Source: Helicobacteraceae bacterium
GTDB taxonomy: Bacteria; Campylobacterota; Campylobacteria; Campylobacterales; SZUA-545
Length of the DNA stretch: 18,015 bases
Direction: 5' to 3'
NCBI GenBank assembly: GCA_031273735.1
Contig: JAISRI010000106.1
Location: 1-18,015 of the forward strand
The notes below the pieces were generated by a model that was given only the letters and a program-made list of their open reading frames with translations, did no database searches and had not been told where the DNA came from. The position numbers and the translations under genes were made by a program. Below are positions 1-7,800 of this stretch, piece by piece (within the stretch, counting starts at the first letter, position 1; each line of letters opens with the position of its first letter).

Positions 1-85
1 AGAACCATTGCCACTCGTCTGAATTTTTGAAAACAGTCAATTCAACCTTCTTAGCGTCTGGATGTATATATCCCTCTTCAACCAT
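1..85 (-). CDS. Partial small protein, N-terminus only (runs off the left edge)
   Basis: The reading frame opens at an ATG whose first base is 85 and stays open to the window edge, giving 28 residues that begin MVEEGYIHPDAKKVEL. A good ribosome binding site (AAGGAG, 7 nt before the ATG) decides the start. It overlaps the end of the upstream gene by 8 nt, so it is the most distal visible member of the minus-strand run of small phage-like genes. No family is recognisable from so short a piece. Confidence 0.6.
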   Translation of the reverse strand, partial: MVEEGYIHPDAKKVELTVFKNSDEWQWF

Positions 86-335
86 TTTGCTTCTCCTTTT
101 CTGATTTTACGCACTTGCCCATCAGGTCAATCGCTTGCTCTAATAGGACTCCTGCCTTCGATAAGTTTTCTTGCCATTCGGCGGGCGAAAACTTATAGCC
201 GTTGTTGAGCTTTTTAAGCGCCTTTTGCGCTAATTCGTGCGCTTCTTGCTCATATTCAATCGCGCCCTCTCGCACGGCGCGGCGTATTTCGTCGCCGCTT
301 AATTTAACGGCGATCGTCGTTATATTATTTTTCAT
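78..335 (-). CDS. Small hypothetical protein (85 aa) after the lysozyme homologue
   Basis: I set the start at the ATG at 335, because it has a GGGAG ribosome binding site 7 nt upstream and forms an ATGA overlap with the stop of the lysozyme gene. An in-frame start 21 nt further upstream lacks both. The product begins MKNNITTIAVKLSGDEIRR and is a charged, mostly helical, soluble protein rich in Glu, Lys and Ala, with no signal peptide or membrane segment. Position right after an endolysin-like gene is where phages often keep spanin or accessory lysis genes, but there is no transmembrane helix or lipobox here, so it is not an Rz/Rz1 protein. Function unknown. Confidence 0.65.
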   Translation of the reverse strand: MKNNITTIAVKLSGDEIRRAVREGAIEYEQEAHELAQKALKKLNNGYKFSPAEWQENLSKAGVLLEQAIDLMGKCVKSEKEKQNG

Positions 336-805
336 TTTGCTACTCCCTCTTGCCATTCCCCCGTCCGCATTTGTCGAGCTAACTCAATAGCGCGATCGCC
401 CGCTTGCTTTGCCCATTTAGTAGCTAATATCGCGTCGGCGGCTTTATCGTATTCTTTAGCGACGATAAAATCAAAAGCGTCGCTAAACTCTAATAGCCCT
501 ATTTCGTTAAGATTAAAAGCTATATTAACCAATACGGCTTGTCTTGAAACATTTAAGTAGTCCCAACTCCCATCGATCGCCGCCGCCTTTTCCGCCACGT
601 TGAATGCGTCCCAAAAATCATCGGTAAACAACATATCCGCGATTGATTGAGTGATCGTGCTAAACGAGTTAAATCCTTCAATCTCCGCTATTATGTGTCC
701 ATAGCCTATTCTTAATCGGCGTCGGCTATCTCTATATGCGCATAGTCTTAAACCCACGTGGCGTTTAATTTGCTCTTTGCATTTTTGGAGTTCGCTGTCT
801 GTCAT
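332..805 (-). CDS. T4-type lysozyme (GH24) homologue with altered catalytic residues
   Basis: The 157-residue product follows phage T4 lysozyme along its length. The N-terminal segment GLRLCAYRDSRRRLRIGYGH (residues 18-37) matches the T4 catalytic region, the middle holds a QAVLVNIAFNLNE-like helix, and the C-terminus has the family signature W-x2-Q-x-G-x-RA ending in MRTGEW. GH24 enzymes hydrolyse the MurNAc-GlcNAc bond of peptidoglycan and act as phage endolysins. Two of the three T4 active-site residues are changed: the catalytic Glu11 equivalent is Val17 (codon GTG, one base from GAG) and the Thr26 equivalent is Arg32; the Asp20 equivalent is kept as Asp26. There is no signal peptide. The start has AAGGAG 8 nt upstream, and the gene overlaps both neighbours by 4 nt. 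It is a real lysozyme fold by motif, but probably inactive or changed in activity. Confidence 0.85.
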   Translation of the reverse strand: MTDSELQKCKEQIKRHVGLRLCAYRDSRRRLRIGYGHIIAEIEGFNSFSTITQSIADMLFTDDFWDAFNVAEKAAAIDGSWDYLNVSRQAVLVNIAFNLNEIGLLEFSDAFDFIVAKEYDKAADAILATKWAKQAGDRAIELARQMRTGEWQEGVAK

Positions 806-1017
806 TTTTTGCTCCTTTTTGTTTTCTTTTTTGGCGAATATAAAATATCGCAGTTATTTTTGTCTATACGATCGGGTTTGCAAAAATCAATGTTAGAACA
901 ATCGCAAGGCATTAAATTGTCTATGTCGCAAGCGCAAGCATTCCCCCGCTCCTCGCAGGATAATCCGCTATACCCGCGTTCAAGTAGCCAATCTTCGACT
1001 ATCGCTTTAACGTTCAT
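802..1017 (-). CDS. Cysteine-rich small phage-type protein (71 aa)
   Basis: The product has seven cysteines (residues 21, 28, 30, 38, 40, 46, 56) and the core CACDIDNLMPCDC, followed by a Lys-rich tail. From memory, small phage and prophage proteins with a start like MNVKxIVxxxLxxxGYDGL, then CGC and DLMPC, form a recurrent uncharacterised family, and this sequence fits. The clustered cysteines suggest metal binding, which is inference. Its stop overlaps the lysozyme start (ATGA) and its own start overlaps the stop of the preceding gene in the same way, so the four genes are translationally coupled. The Shine-Dalgarno is weak (AGAAG), consistent with coupling. Confidence 0.7.
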   Translation of the reverse strand: MNVKAIVEDWLLERGYSGLSCEERGNACACDIDNLMPCDCSNIDFCKPDRIDKNNCDILYSPKKKTKRSKK

Positions 1018-1349
1018 TTTTGCTTCTTTTCTTTCCTGAACATCTCAACGCCATAAATCTTTTTATGAGTTTCGTCGAGAAGGTTTAGAATTTCGTTTCG
1101 ATCGCGTTTATCGTTAAATGATCTAACGATTGGACTGTTAATTAGCCATTCTTTGCGGCCGTAATTATGTTCCTTATCGTTATTAAACCTAAAAGTAATC
1201 CCGATAAACTCCAACCCGTTATACGCCACTGCGTATATCCCGTTCGCTTCCGCTCTTAACATAAAGAGCGTATTATATTTTCCTGCTCTTCTCTTGCAAG
1301 ATTTCGGCACGAATACTCCCATCGCGTCCTCTCTTTCTTCTCTTGTCAT
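1014..1349 (-). CDS. Hypothetical protein (111 aa)
   Basis: A basic soluble protein beginning MTREEREDAMGVFVPKSCKR, with a beta-rich middle (YNTLFMLRAEANGIYAVAYNG) and a charged helical C-terminus. I do not recognise the family. The start forms an ATGA overlap with the stop of the short gene upstream and has GGA 7 nt before it. Its stop overlaps the next start by 4 nt. Co-directional packing ahead of the lysozyme homologue points to a phage-derived operon. Confidence 0.65.
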   Translation of the reverse strand: MTREEREDAMGVFVPKSCKRRAGKYNTLFMLRAEANGIYAVAYNGLEFIGITFRFNNDKEHNYGRKEWLINSPIVRSFNDKRDRNEILNLLDETHKKIYGVEMFRKEKKQK

Positions 1350-1414
1350 AATGCTTTCCGTCCTTTCATTAAGATTTTAGGAATCGCTCTGCGGCGATTT
1401 ACTAATTCGCGCAT
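1346..1414 (-). CDS. Very short basic peptide (22 aa), possible leader gene of the phage-like operon
   Basis: The frame is open much further upstream, but the only start with a real ribosome binding site is the ATG at 1414 (AAGGA, 8 nt upstream). That gives MRELVNRRRAIPKILMKGRK plus two residues. An ATG at 1471 would give about 41 residues but lies at the predicted transcription start, so it would be leaderless. The product is strongly basic. Its stop overlaps the next start (ATGA), so even if the peptide has no function its translation may couple to the 111-residue gene. Whether it is a true gene is uncertain. Confidence 0.4.
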   Translation of the reverse strand: MRELVNRRRAIPKILMKGRKAL

Positions 1415-1475
1415 TCTTAGTTCCTTTCTATTCGCTAGGCGACAAGATTTTTTTCTAGCGCCAATCGTCATTTTT

Positions 1476-1504
1476 ATCATGTCAAAAAAGAAACTTAATG
1501 TCAA
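1476..1504 (-). promoter_or_regulatory. Predicted sigma70 promoter of the phage-like operon
   Basis: On the minus strand a perfect -35 (TTGACA, 1504-1499) is followed after 17 nt by CATGAT (1481-1476), a four-of-six match to the -10 consensus. It precedes the first gene of the leftward operon and lies just past a hairpin that would stop transcription arriving from the HU gene. Confidence 0.55.
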
Positions 1505-1507
1505 ATC

Positions 1508-1568
1508 AGGGAAAAACAAATAAAAAAGTATGGGACAATCTTGCGGTAAAGCGCCCACTTTTTATTTG
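1508..1568. terminator. AT-rich hairpin terminator between the HU gene and the phage-like operon
   Basis: An imperfect inverted repeat pairs 1517-1534 with 1554-1568 (CAAATAAAAAAGTATGGG against CCCACTTTTTATTTG) around a 19-nt loop. Read leftward it is followed by GTTTTTCCC, and read rightward the 3' arm itself is T-rich, so it could stop transcription in either direction. It fits as an insulator between HU and the next promoter. Confidence 0.55.
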
Positions 1569-1663
1569 ATAGTTATTAGGTAAATAAAGAGTCGCCGCCT
1601 AACAAAGCCTTACGTCGTCTTGTTTTCTTATTTGACGGACGCTTGCGGCGGCGAAAGAAGGTT

Positions 1664-1686
1664 GGCTGGCATGAATAATGCCAGCC
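1664..1686 (-). terminator. Hairpin directly after the HU gene
   Basis: GGCTGGCAT and ATGCCAGCC form a perfect 9-bp stem with a 5-nt loop, beginning 9 nt after the HU stop codon. The sequence that follows on the minus strand (AACCTTCTTTC) is only weakly U-rich, so this may be a weak terminator or an RNA-stabilising 3' hairpin. Confidence 0.6.
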
Positions 1687-1694
1687 TTGAAGTA

Positions 1695-1976
1695 TTACGC
1701 GACGGCGTCTTTGAGAAATTTGCCGGCTCGGAAGACAACCGCTTTTTTAGCGGGGATGTCTATATGCTGTCCGCTTATTGGGTTAATCCCCGATCTTGCG
1801 GCGCGTTGTTTTACCTCAAAAGTACCAAATCCGACGAGAGGGACTTTGTTTCCCTTTTTGATCTCTTCGGTAATAACGTCAAGCGTAGCGTTGAGAAATC
1901 TTTCAGCCGCCGCCTTACTAGTTTCTGACTTTGTAGCGATCGCCGCTACTAAGTCGCCTCTTTTTACGTCCGCCAT
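1695..1976 (-). CDS. hup: HU-family DNA-binding protein
   Basis: The 93-residue product is a full-length HU/IHF-family protein. It has the N-terminal helical dimerisation part (KRGDLVAAIATKSETSKAAAE), the signature VPLVGFGTFEVKQRAARSGINP (residues 45-66), the Pro at the tip of the DNA-binding beta arm, and the C-terminal FRAGKFLKDAV. HU bends and compacts DNA without strong sequence preference and assists recombination and replication. AAGGAG lies 8 nt before the ATG. The gene diverges from the tyrosine recombinase, and HU-type proteins commonly help such recombinases, but it could equally be a housekeeping copy. A hairpin follows the stop. Confidence 0.93.
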   Translation of the reverse strand: MADVKRGDLVAAIATKSETSKAAAERFLNATLDVITEEIKKGNKVPLVGFGTFEVKQRAARSGINPISGQHIDIPAKKAVVFRAGKFLKDAVA

Positions 1977-2237
1977 TTTTGTGGCTCCTTAAATATGATA
2001 TTGATAGCGTCGATCGTCATAGTCCGGACGGGGCAAACGATCCGTATCCTACAACGATTAACGCTATCGCGCTTGAAACGCATGAATACTACTATATTTT
2101 CAGAAAAAAACAAAATTACGCCGAATTTGCTAAAAATCTCATTTTTTACGCTTGCCTAATTTAGCCTTTATAGTTAAACTATACGCTTTTTATCGTCAAG
2201 CCGCTTCCCGTCTAGCTTCGTAGGCGTTTTTTGTTTG

Positions 2238-2283
2238 AAGTTTTAGTTCCGTTCGCCAAATAGCCCTAAAACTTGTTTTTTTT
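2238..2283 (+). repeat. Inverted repeat followed by a T-run, upstream of the recombinase
   Basis: AAGTTTTAG (2238-2246) and CTAAAACTT (2266-2274) are perfect 9-nt inverted arms separated by 19 nt, then G and eight T. It may be a weak intrinsic terminator reading rightward, or a binding or recombination site for the adjacent tyrosine recombinase. The spacing is wider than the 6-8 nt of a classic dif site, so the second reading is speculative. Confidence 0.5.
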
Positions 2284-2288
2284 AAGTG

Positions 2289-2339
2289 GGTAAGGTAAAA
2301 TCCTTACCGATTAAATATCCTCTTACCAGCTGTAAGGGG
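2289..2339 (+). promoter_or_regulatory. Tandem mutually exclusive hairpins in the recombinase leader
   Basis: The first hairpin is GGTAAGG (2289-2295) with CCTTACC (2302-2308), a perfect 7-bp stem with a 6-nt loop. The second is CCTCTTAC (2319-2326) with GTAAGGGG (2332-2339), 8 bp with one G-U pair and a 5-nt loop. The first CCTTAC can also pair with the last GTAAGG, and the first GGTAAG with the second CTTACC, so alternative folds exclude one another. They lie 36-87 nt before the chosen start and could control recombinase translation or be a protein-binding array. Confidence 0.45.
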
Positions 2340-2375
2340 ACGTTGATAAAGAAAATGACGAAAAAAGGACGTTTT

Positions 2376-3341
2376 ATGGGCTTCAAAAACAAAACCGCCG
2401 CGCGGGAGCGATTTACAAACGCGCTCCAAACAAAATCGCTTTCTAGCGACGTGAAACGATGGTCGGACGCATTTTTGCTCGATCGCGGTTCTCGCGGCTT
2501 ATCGAAAAGAACCCTTCAAAACTATTCGGACGTTCTAGGCTACCTATTCGATTATGCAATCGAGCGCGGCGAGGGCATAACGATGTCCGATATAGACTCT
2601 CAATTTTTCTTTGGCTTTCTTGCTTGGCGAGCGTATAACGCAAACAAATTCGCTCAATCTTCCAAGAGCCAATATATTAAAGTGATAAAAGCTCTTTTCA
2701 ATTACATCGGCGACAATAACGCCGAAAGATTTGATTATGCGAGAGTTCTTCGCGGGGTGAGCGTTAAAACGCCCAAAAGGTTGCCAAAAGGCTTGGTCGA
2801 AAGCGAATATGATAAATTGGAAAAATATCTTTTCGGTAGAGAATATAAAAAAGGAGACTTTTTAACGCCGAGAAATATTTTAATCGTTAAGATATTCTTT
2901 TATTGCGGACTGCGAAGGCAAGAGTTACTCGATCTAAACCTTTCCGATATGTCCCTTATCCATTACGACGGCAAAGAAGCCTATCAAATATCCGTTATTG
3001 GAAAAGGCGATAAAGAGCGGATCGTCTATATTCAAAAACGCTTAATAGAAAAAGAGATAAAAGCGTTAGAAAGCTACGATATAAAGGCGTTTGCGGTTAC
3101 GTCAAAAGGTAGAAGAGTGCATCCGCGCACGATATGGAGAATCGTATCGGATACATTACGAAGTTCCGGCGTTAATAAAAAAGGAGTTCATATTTTAAGA
3201 CATACTTACGCGACAAAAAGCATTGATAAAGACGTCAATATAGTTACATTGCAAGAAACTATGGGGCATGCCGATATAAAAACGACTATGATTTATGCAA
3301 GAAGCAACGCTAAAAAGAAGTTGGAAGCGGCGTTTAAGTAA
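2376..3341 (+). CDS. Tyrosine recombinase (XerC/XerD-like integrase)
   Basis: The product (321 aa from this start) has a SAM-like N-terminal core-binding domain (about residues 20-120) and a catalytic domain with every expected residue: Arg180 (YCGLRRQELL), Lys210 (GKGDKER), His272 and Arg275 (HILRHTYAT), His298 (GHADIKTT) and the nucleophile Tyr307 (MIYARS). These enzymes break and rejoin DNA at paired sites through a 3'-phosphotyrosine intermediate, for chromosome dimer resolution or for integration and excision of elements. I chose the ATG at 2376 because AAGGA lies 6 nt upstream; the frame extends 30 codons further 5' without a ribosome binding site. It diverges from HU and sits beside phage-like genes, which favours an element integrase, but a chromosomal Xer role cannot be excluded. 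Confidence 0.9.
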   Translation: MGFKNKTAARERFTNALQTKSLSSDVKRWSDAFLLDRGSRGLSKRTLQNYSDVLGYLFDYAIERGEGITMSDIDSQFFFGFLAWRAYNANKFAQSSKSQYIKVIKALFNYIGDNNAERFDYARVLRGVSVKTPKRLPKGLVESEYDKLEKYLFGREYKKGDFLTPRNILIVKIFFYCGLRRQELLDLNLSDMSLIHYDGKEAYQISVIGKGDKERIVYIQKRLIEKEIKALESYDIKAFAVTSKGRRVHPRTIWRIVSDTLRSSGVNKKGVHILRHTYATKSIDKDVNIVTLQETMGHADIKTTMIYARSNAKKKLEAAFK

Positions 3342-3606
3342 AGTTATCAATGCAACGCCATTTTACGCTACAACAGAAGACGCTCCGCTCGATCGCAAAC
3401 GTCTATAAAAGCGATCGGATTGATCATTTTTGACGCCGCTCCTAATAGTTCTCTACTACTAAGCTACGTGATAAGGCGAGGCAAAAAAGCCTATATAGCC
3501 TAACTTGGCTATAATTTTAAGCGTTGTATCATTGAAAATTTCATTACAATACTAAATTTCATTCCATTATTGTATAACAGAAAAAAGTGGGGGGGGGGAT
3601 AAAAAG
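3342..3606. other. Intergenic region after the recombinase, with hairpins
   Basis: No supported gene. It holds an inverted repeat CGATCGC/GCGATCG (3390-3396 with 3411-3417, 14-nt loop) followed by ATTTTTG, possibly a weak recombinase terminator. A second is TATAGCC/GGCTATA (3494-3500 with 3507-3513, 6-nt loop) followed by ATTTT. The promoter and G-tract of the next gene lie at its right end. Confidence 0.45.
3573..3598 (+). promoter_or_regulatory. -10 box followed by a ten-G homopolymer just before the start codon
   Basis: TATAAC (3573-3578) is a plausible -10 without a recognisable -35. Ten consecutive G (3589-3598) follow, then 8 nt to the ATG at 3607. The tract therefore falls at the 5' end of the predicted mRNA and its last bases sit where a Shine-Dalgarno should be. 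G-tracts of about this length are slippage-prone phase-variation switches in Campylobacterota and some other bacteria. Confidence 0.6.
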
Positions 3607-4485
3607 ATGAGAGCGGTTAATTTCGGTTTTAGCAAGCCCTTTGGGTTTGCGCTGGTCGTGCTTATTGTCGTATTTGGTTTAACGAGTTGCGGGGTTAGCG
3701 TTCTCGAAGTTCATCAAATTATAATGGAGAAAACGGAACATATACGCATAGTAATATTTTATGCGCTTTGTTTGCTAATAATCTTCTGCTTGCTATGCTG
3801 TATAGGTTTTTCTTCAAAAGAAAGAAAAAACGAAGAGTTTGAAAAAATTATGCAACTTGCCAACGGACTAGCAGAGCAGAAAAACAAAGAAGGAATACGC
3901 GACCTTATAAAAATTATAATGCGCAAGCTTCAGTATCGTTGTATTAACGAGAGTTGTCTAATCAATGAGCCTGTCGCTAATTTTTTGCCACTATACAGGG
4001 TTCTTGGACTTTCCGGCTATGTTCCAAGTATTGATTGCGACGTTGAAAGGTTTATGACAGGTAGCGCAAGCGTTTCTCAAGCCAAGAAAATCATAAACCT
4101 ACAATCTAACGTTGTTCTTACCGCTCCCAATAAAAAAAGCTCTTTATATCTTTTTGGAAAGATAGGAAGTGGGTTGCCCTTCGGACCGTATGTCAAACAG
4201 CCAATTCACGATGTTTTATATGTGTATCCGCTTGATATAGGCGTGGTCATGCGTGGAAACAATTCGATTACGCAAGCTATTATTCGACAGGAACCCGTCG
4301 AGATGGAAATCGCTGAATATAGGGATTACACAAAGGCTGTAGAAGCAATTCGTTACGACGGCGTGAGTTGGCGGTTAGTTGATAGCGGAAAAGCTATAGG
4401 CACAGTCCCTAAATATCAAGAGCTTGCGTATGTTTGGGAGCTTACTCGACGAATCATCGCGCTTGAAGCGGCGTTTAATAAGTAG
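3607..4485 (+). CDS. Membrane or lipid-anchored hypothetical protein behind a poly-G tract (292 aa)
   Basis: The N-terminus has a hydrophobic stretch (residues 12-27) ending in LTSC, which reads as a lipobox with Cys28. A second hydrophobic helix (about residues 46-67, rich in Cys and Leu) follows closely. A lipoprotein with another membrane helix right behind it is unusual, so two plain transmembrane helices with a cytoplasmic C-terminal domain is the alternative. The remaining 220 residues are soluble, begin with a charged helix (KERKNEEFEKIMQLANGL) and match no family I recognise. No other Shine-Dalgarno than the G-tract is present. A strong terminator follows, so it is a single-gene unit, and its G10 leader suggests phase-variable expression. 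Confidence 0.75.
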   Translation: MRAVNFGFSKPFGFALVVLIVVFGLTSCGVSVLEVHQIIMEKTEHIRIVIFYALCLLIIFCLLCCIGFSSKERKNEEFEKIMQLANGLAEQKNKEGIRDLIKIIMRKLQYRCINESCLINEPVANFLPLYRVLGLSGYVPSIDCDVERFMTGSASVSQAKKIINLQSNVVLTAPNKKSSLYLFGKIGSGLPFGPYVKQPIHDVLYVYPLDIGVVMRGNNSITQAIIRQEPVEMEIAEYRDYTKAVEAIRYDGVSWRLVDSGKAIGTVPKYQELAYVWELTRRIIALEAAFNK

Positions 4486-4533
4486 CTTAATAATTTATGT
4501 TCGGCGAACCAACAAAACGCTGATTGCTTAAAC

Positions 4534-4571
4534 GGGCGGATCAATTATTTCAGCCCGCCCTTTTTATTTTT
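4534..4571 (+). terminator. Rho-independent terminator after the 292-aa protein gene
   Basis: GGGCGG (4534-4539) pairs with CCGCCC (4555-4560) and is followed by TTTTTATTTTT. It begins 49 nt after the stop codon. Confidence 0.85.
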
Positions 4572-4891
4572 GAACTAAAGTAACTTTTTTTCGGTCGTGA
4601 TGTTTGTCGTAGATCTTGTAAACTGTAAGGTCTTGATCAATCGCCAAGCGATGATCGCCTTAAGCGCGACGGGGTAAAGCGTTCAACGACCTAAATAAAG
4701 AAAAGATTATAATCGGGTGGGGTCAGAGGGTATCGTTGCTACAATCCATATAAATGGCGGACAAACCTTGTCGTAGAGCGCAAAAAGAGCGGTTAAAACG
4801 ACAAGCGGGAGGAGTAAAGTTTGCGGTTTAACATTCGTCCATCGGGCGTTTCGATCGCGGTTTATAGACGCGATTTATAAAGGAGTCAAAG
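4572..4891. promoter_or_regulatory. 320-nt 5' region of the giant exported protein
   Basis: No gene is supported here. A consensus -10 TATAAT lies at 4708-4713 with no good -35, giving a leader of roughly 170 nt. Within the leader CTTGTCGT (4767-4774) and ACGACAAG (4798-4805) form an 8-bp inverted repeat with a 23-nt loop. The ribosome binding site AAAGGAG ends 6 nt before the ATG at 4892. Confidence 0.5.
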
Positions 4892-7800
4892 ATGAAAAAT
4901 AGAGTTTGCGGATGGCTTTGCGCCGTTTTAGCGCTGGCGTTTTCAGCTAACTGCGTTTGGGCTACGGAGCCTGATTACGAACCTAGGGCAGTAGTCCTTA
5001 CTAGCCAAGCGGCTCCTATTAAGATAGGCGAAACAAGGCTTGTTCCCGTCGAGATTGCTTCTTCGCCTAAATGGAAATCGGGCATGATTAAGTTTGAACT
5101 AGATACGCGCCTGCCTTTGCAAGTGGGCGTCGATCCTAATTCGGTCAAAATAGGCGAGATTATTCTCGACGCAAGCAGGCAAGCTCCATATACGGCTTAT
5201 GTCCCCGTAACCGTTACGGGCGAAGGAATGTTTGACTTTACGGGTTCGATAACCATAGAAGCGCCAGACGGCGAGCTATTTGAAAATGGACTATCCACAT
5301 GGACTGAACCTGTGTATTCGTTGGGCGTTTTTGCCTTTGAAGGCGAGGCGTTTTTTAGCGCAGATAGCGAGAGCGCTCTTAAAAATAAAGCGCACCGTAA
5401 CTTAACGGATAGCCCCGAATTTATCGAACTTTCCAATAAGCAAATGAAAATAAAGTCTTTATTTGGCGAGGAAGACGATCGTGTTTATATGCTTAGAAAA
5501 CAAGAAATAAATAGGCTTTATAAGCTATATTACAACAAATATCGCGCCAAGTCGCTATCTTTTAGAGCAATGGCGTCGCCCGTATCTTTTGCAAAAGGCG
5601 AAACGGTAACCCTATCCGTTAATTTTCCTACTAACAGCGGTTATACTAGTTTCTTACCGCTAGACGGAGCTGAAATAACCGTGATAGACAATAATAATAG
5701 CGCCGTTATTGCAAGCGGAACGTTAAATAAAGGCAAATTCGCCTTTATTTCACCGCGAGACGGTTTGAGCTTCACGGCAAAAGTAACGGCAAAATATGGA
5801 AGCAATTTTGTTATTCGGGATGGAATATTGACAGAAAAACCTATTATTGAAGTAGGTTTTACGGATACGCCTGTTTTTAATATAAAAACGACCGAAAAGG
5901 AGGGAGACGATCTCCTTACTATTAAACCTTATGAAGCCAACGCATGGTCGGTTTTTCAGGCGCTTACAGAACTGCAAAGCCTTACAAATACTAGTCTAGG
6001 CGTAAGCAAAAATAAAGGTTATTCTGTTTTTGTTAACGAAGATATAAACGCTTCAAATTATCGCCCCGCTTCGGGAGAGTTGCATATTTCGCGGACAAGA
6101 TATTTTAGTTGGGACGTTATAGCGCATGAGTTCTCGCACGCTATATCAAACGAAACGGGATCGACTTTGTCTAGCGTCGGGGGCAATCATACCGGAGCAA
6201 ATCAATACGACAATAAAAATAATAGCGCGACTTATCAGAACAAAGATTCTTCCTTAATCCTTGCGTTTAACGAGGGTTTTGCCACTTGGTTAGGCGTATC
6301 TCTTTTGGAAAACTCCGCTTACAAAGGCAAAATGCCCGACGTTGGCGACGGCAAATATCTTAATTGGGCGTTAGAACCAAATACGCCTATAACGTATTTC
6401 GGCGAAGACACCGAATACGCTATTGCAAATTTATTATGGGATATAGTCGATTCTTCTAACGAGGGCAACTCGAGAGCGTTATGCAAAAACGGTTGCAAAG
6501 ACGATATAACGATTCCGTTAGGCTCCGCGTTTGCAAATACTCTAAAAGGTAAAAGTGTTCGCAATATATCCGAGTATTATGGAAACTTATATTCGTATTA
6601 TGTCGGATCGGCTATAGATAGCATTGGCAAAATAGACGAGGCGGTTTTAACAAAGGCGCATCAGCTTGGCGCTATTTTTGGCGAATTTGGCATTGCGCCA
6701 ACCATTAACGAAGAGCTAACTAATTTTAGGTTTGAAGCCGTGTATCAAACGGGCTTAAAAGCGCCAACATTAACTTGGCGACAATTAAAAACGGGAGAAA
6801 TACCGGGTCTCGACACCTTTGAAATACTCTTTTTTAACGCGCTTAAAAACGAGTTGATCCACAAGCTAGTTATAGCAGATAAGTTATATCCTGAAACGGA
6901 CGGCGCCTATAGCTATACTTTCAGCGACGAAGACGTTAAAGCGTTAAAAAGTAAATTTACAAGCCTTTATTCAAGAGAGATCAGCGTAATGATCAAAGGA
7001 ACGGCAAGCGGCGAAAAAGCTGAAAAAGGGAAAATCAAAACGGGAGCATACTATAGCAACCTTGCGACGTTCGACATAGGCGCTAGATTTACCGTCGTAG
7101 CCGTAGATAGTTCCGGCAGCAATACATCGACAGATCCTATGAATCTTCGCATAGGCGCCGCGCATGGTTTGTTGGAACGGTTTGAAAACATCAATAAAAA
7201 TATTCTAGAGGGAAGCAAGCCTACGACAGAAAAGCCTTATTTGGTTTCGGCTTTGGATTTTGACAGCTATGTAAGGGAGCTTTCATCTTTTGCGTCGCCT
7301 ACGGAGCTTCGCAACAGGCAAATTTTCAACGCAATCGATTCGTCCGGAGGCACCGATGTAGCGGCGGCGATCAACTACGCGGTTAGCGCGATAAACTCTG
7401 TCTCTTTTGATTTTATCCTCCCTTGGTTTAATAAAAGCGTCATATACATTTTTTCCGATATGGATAATAATTCGGGAATGAATCCTGTGAATATGGCTAT
7501 AGCGCGCGCAAAGCAATCCGGCATAGCCATTAACTACGGGCATCTGCAAACCCCGCTCGTCTTGTTTAGCGCAACAAGCGCGGCGAAGGAGATCAACGGC
7601 GATCCGATCGCGCAAACAAGCTCGATTGCCCCGATGTCTGTAAAAACGTCGTTTGACAGCTTTATAGAGGCGATACTAGAGACGGGCGGCACCTACGCCG
7701 TGATTCAAGACGCCGAATCGCAAGCGGCATGGGTAGAGCTGATGGCTTATTTTATGACGCACGATATTGAAACCGTAGAAGAGATACCTTTGCCCTTTAA

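Larger units (their letters stand above)
1977..2375. other. Divergent intergenic region between HU and recombinase
   Basis: About 400 nt without a supported gene. It must hold the HU promoter (TATAGT at 2096-2091 on the minus strand is a possible -10 without a good -35) and the recombinase leader. It contains a 13-nt palindrome ATAGTTAAACTAT (2170-2182), a wide inverted repeat at 2238-2274 followed by eight T, and two compact hairpins at 2289-2308 and 2319-2339, listed separately. Confidence 0.5.

Noticed and set aside
2286..2375. 30-codon N-terminal extension of the recombinase
   Set aside because: It would translate through the leader hairpins, lacks a ribosome binding site and adds no part of the known fold.
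7283..7615. 110-residue minus-strand frame inside the giant gene
   Set aside because: It is antisense to the VWA domain coding region with clear codon structure on the plus strand; Arg-rich composition is typical of a shadow frame.
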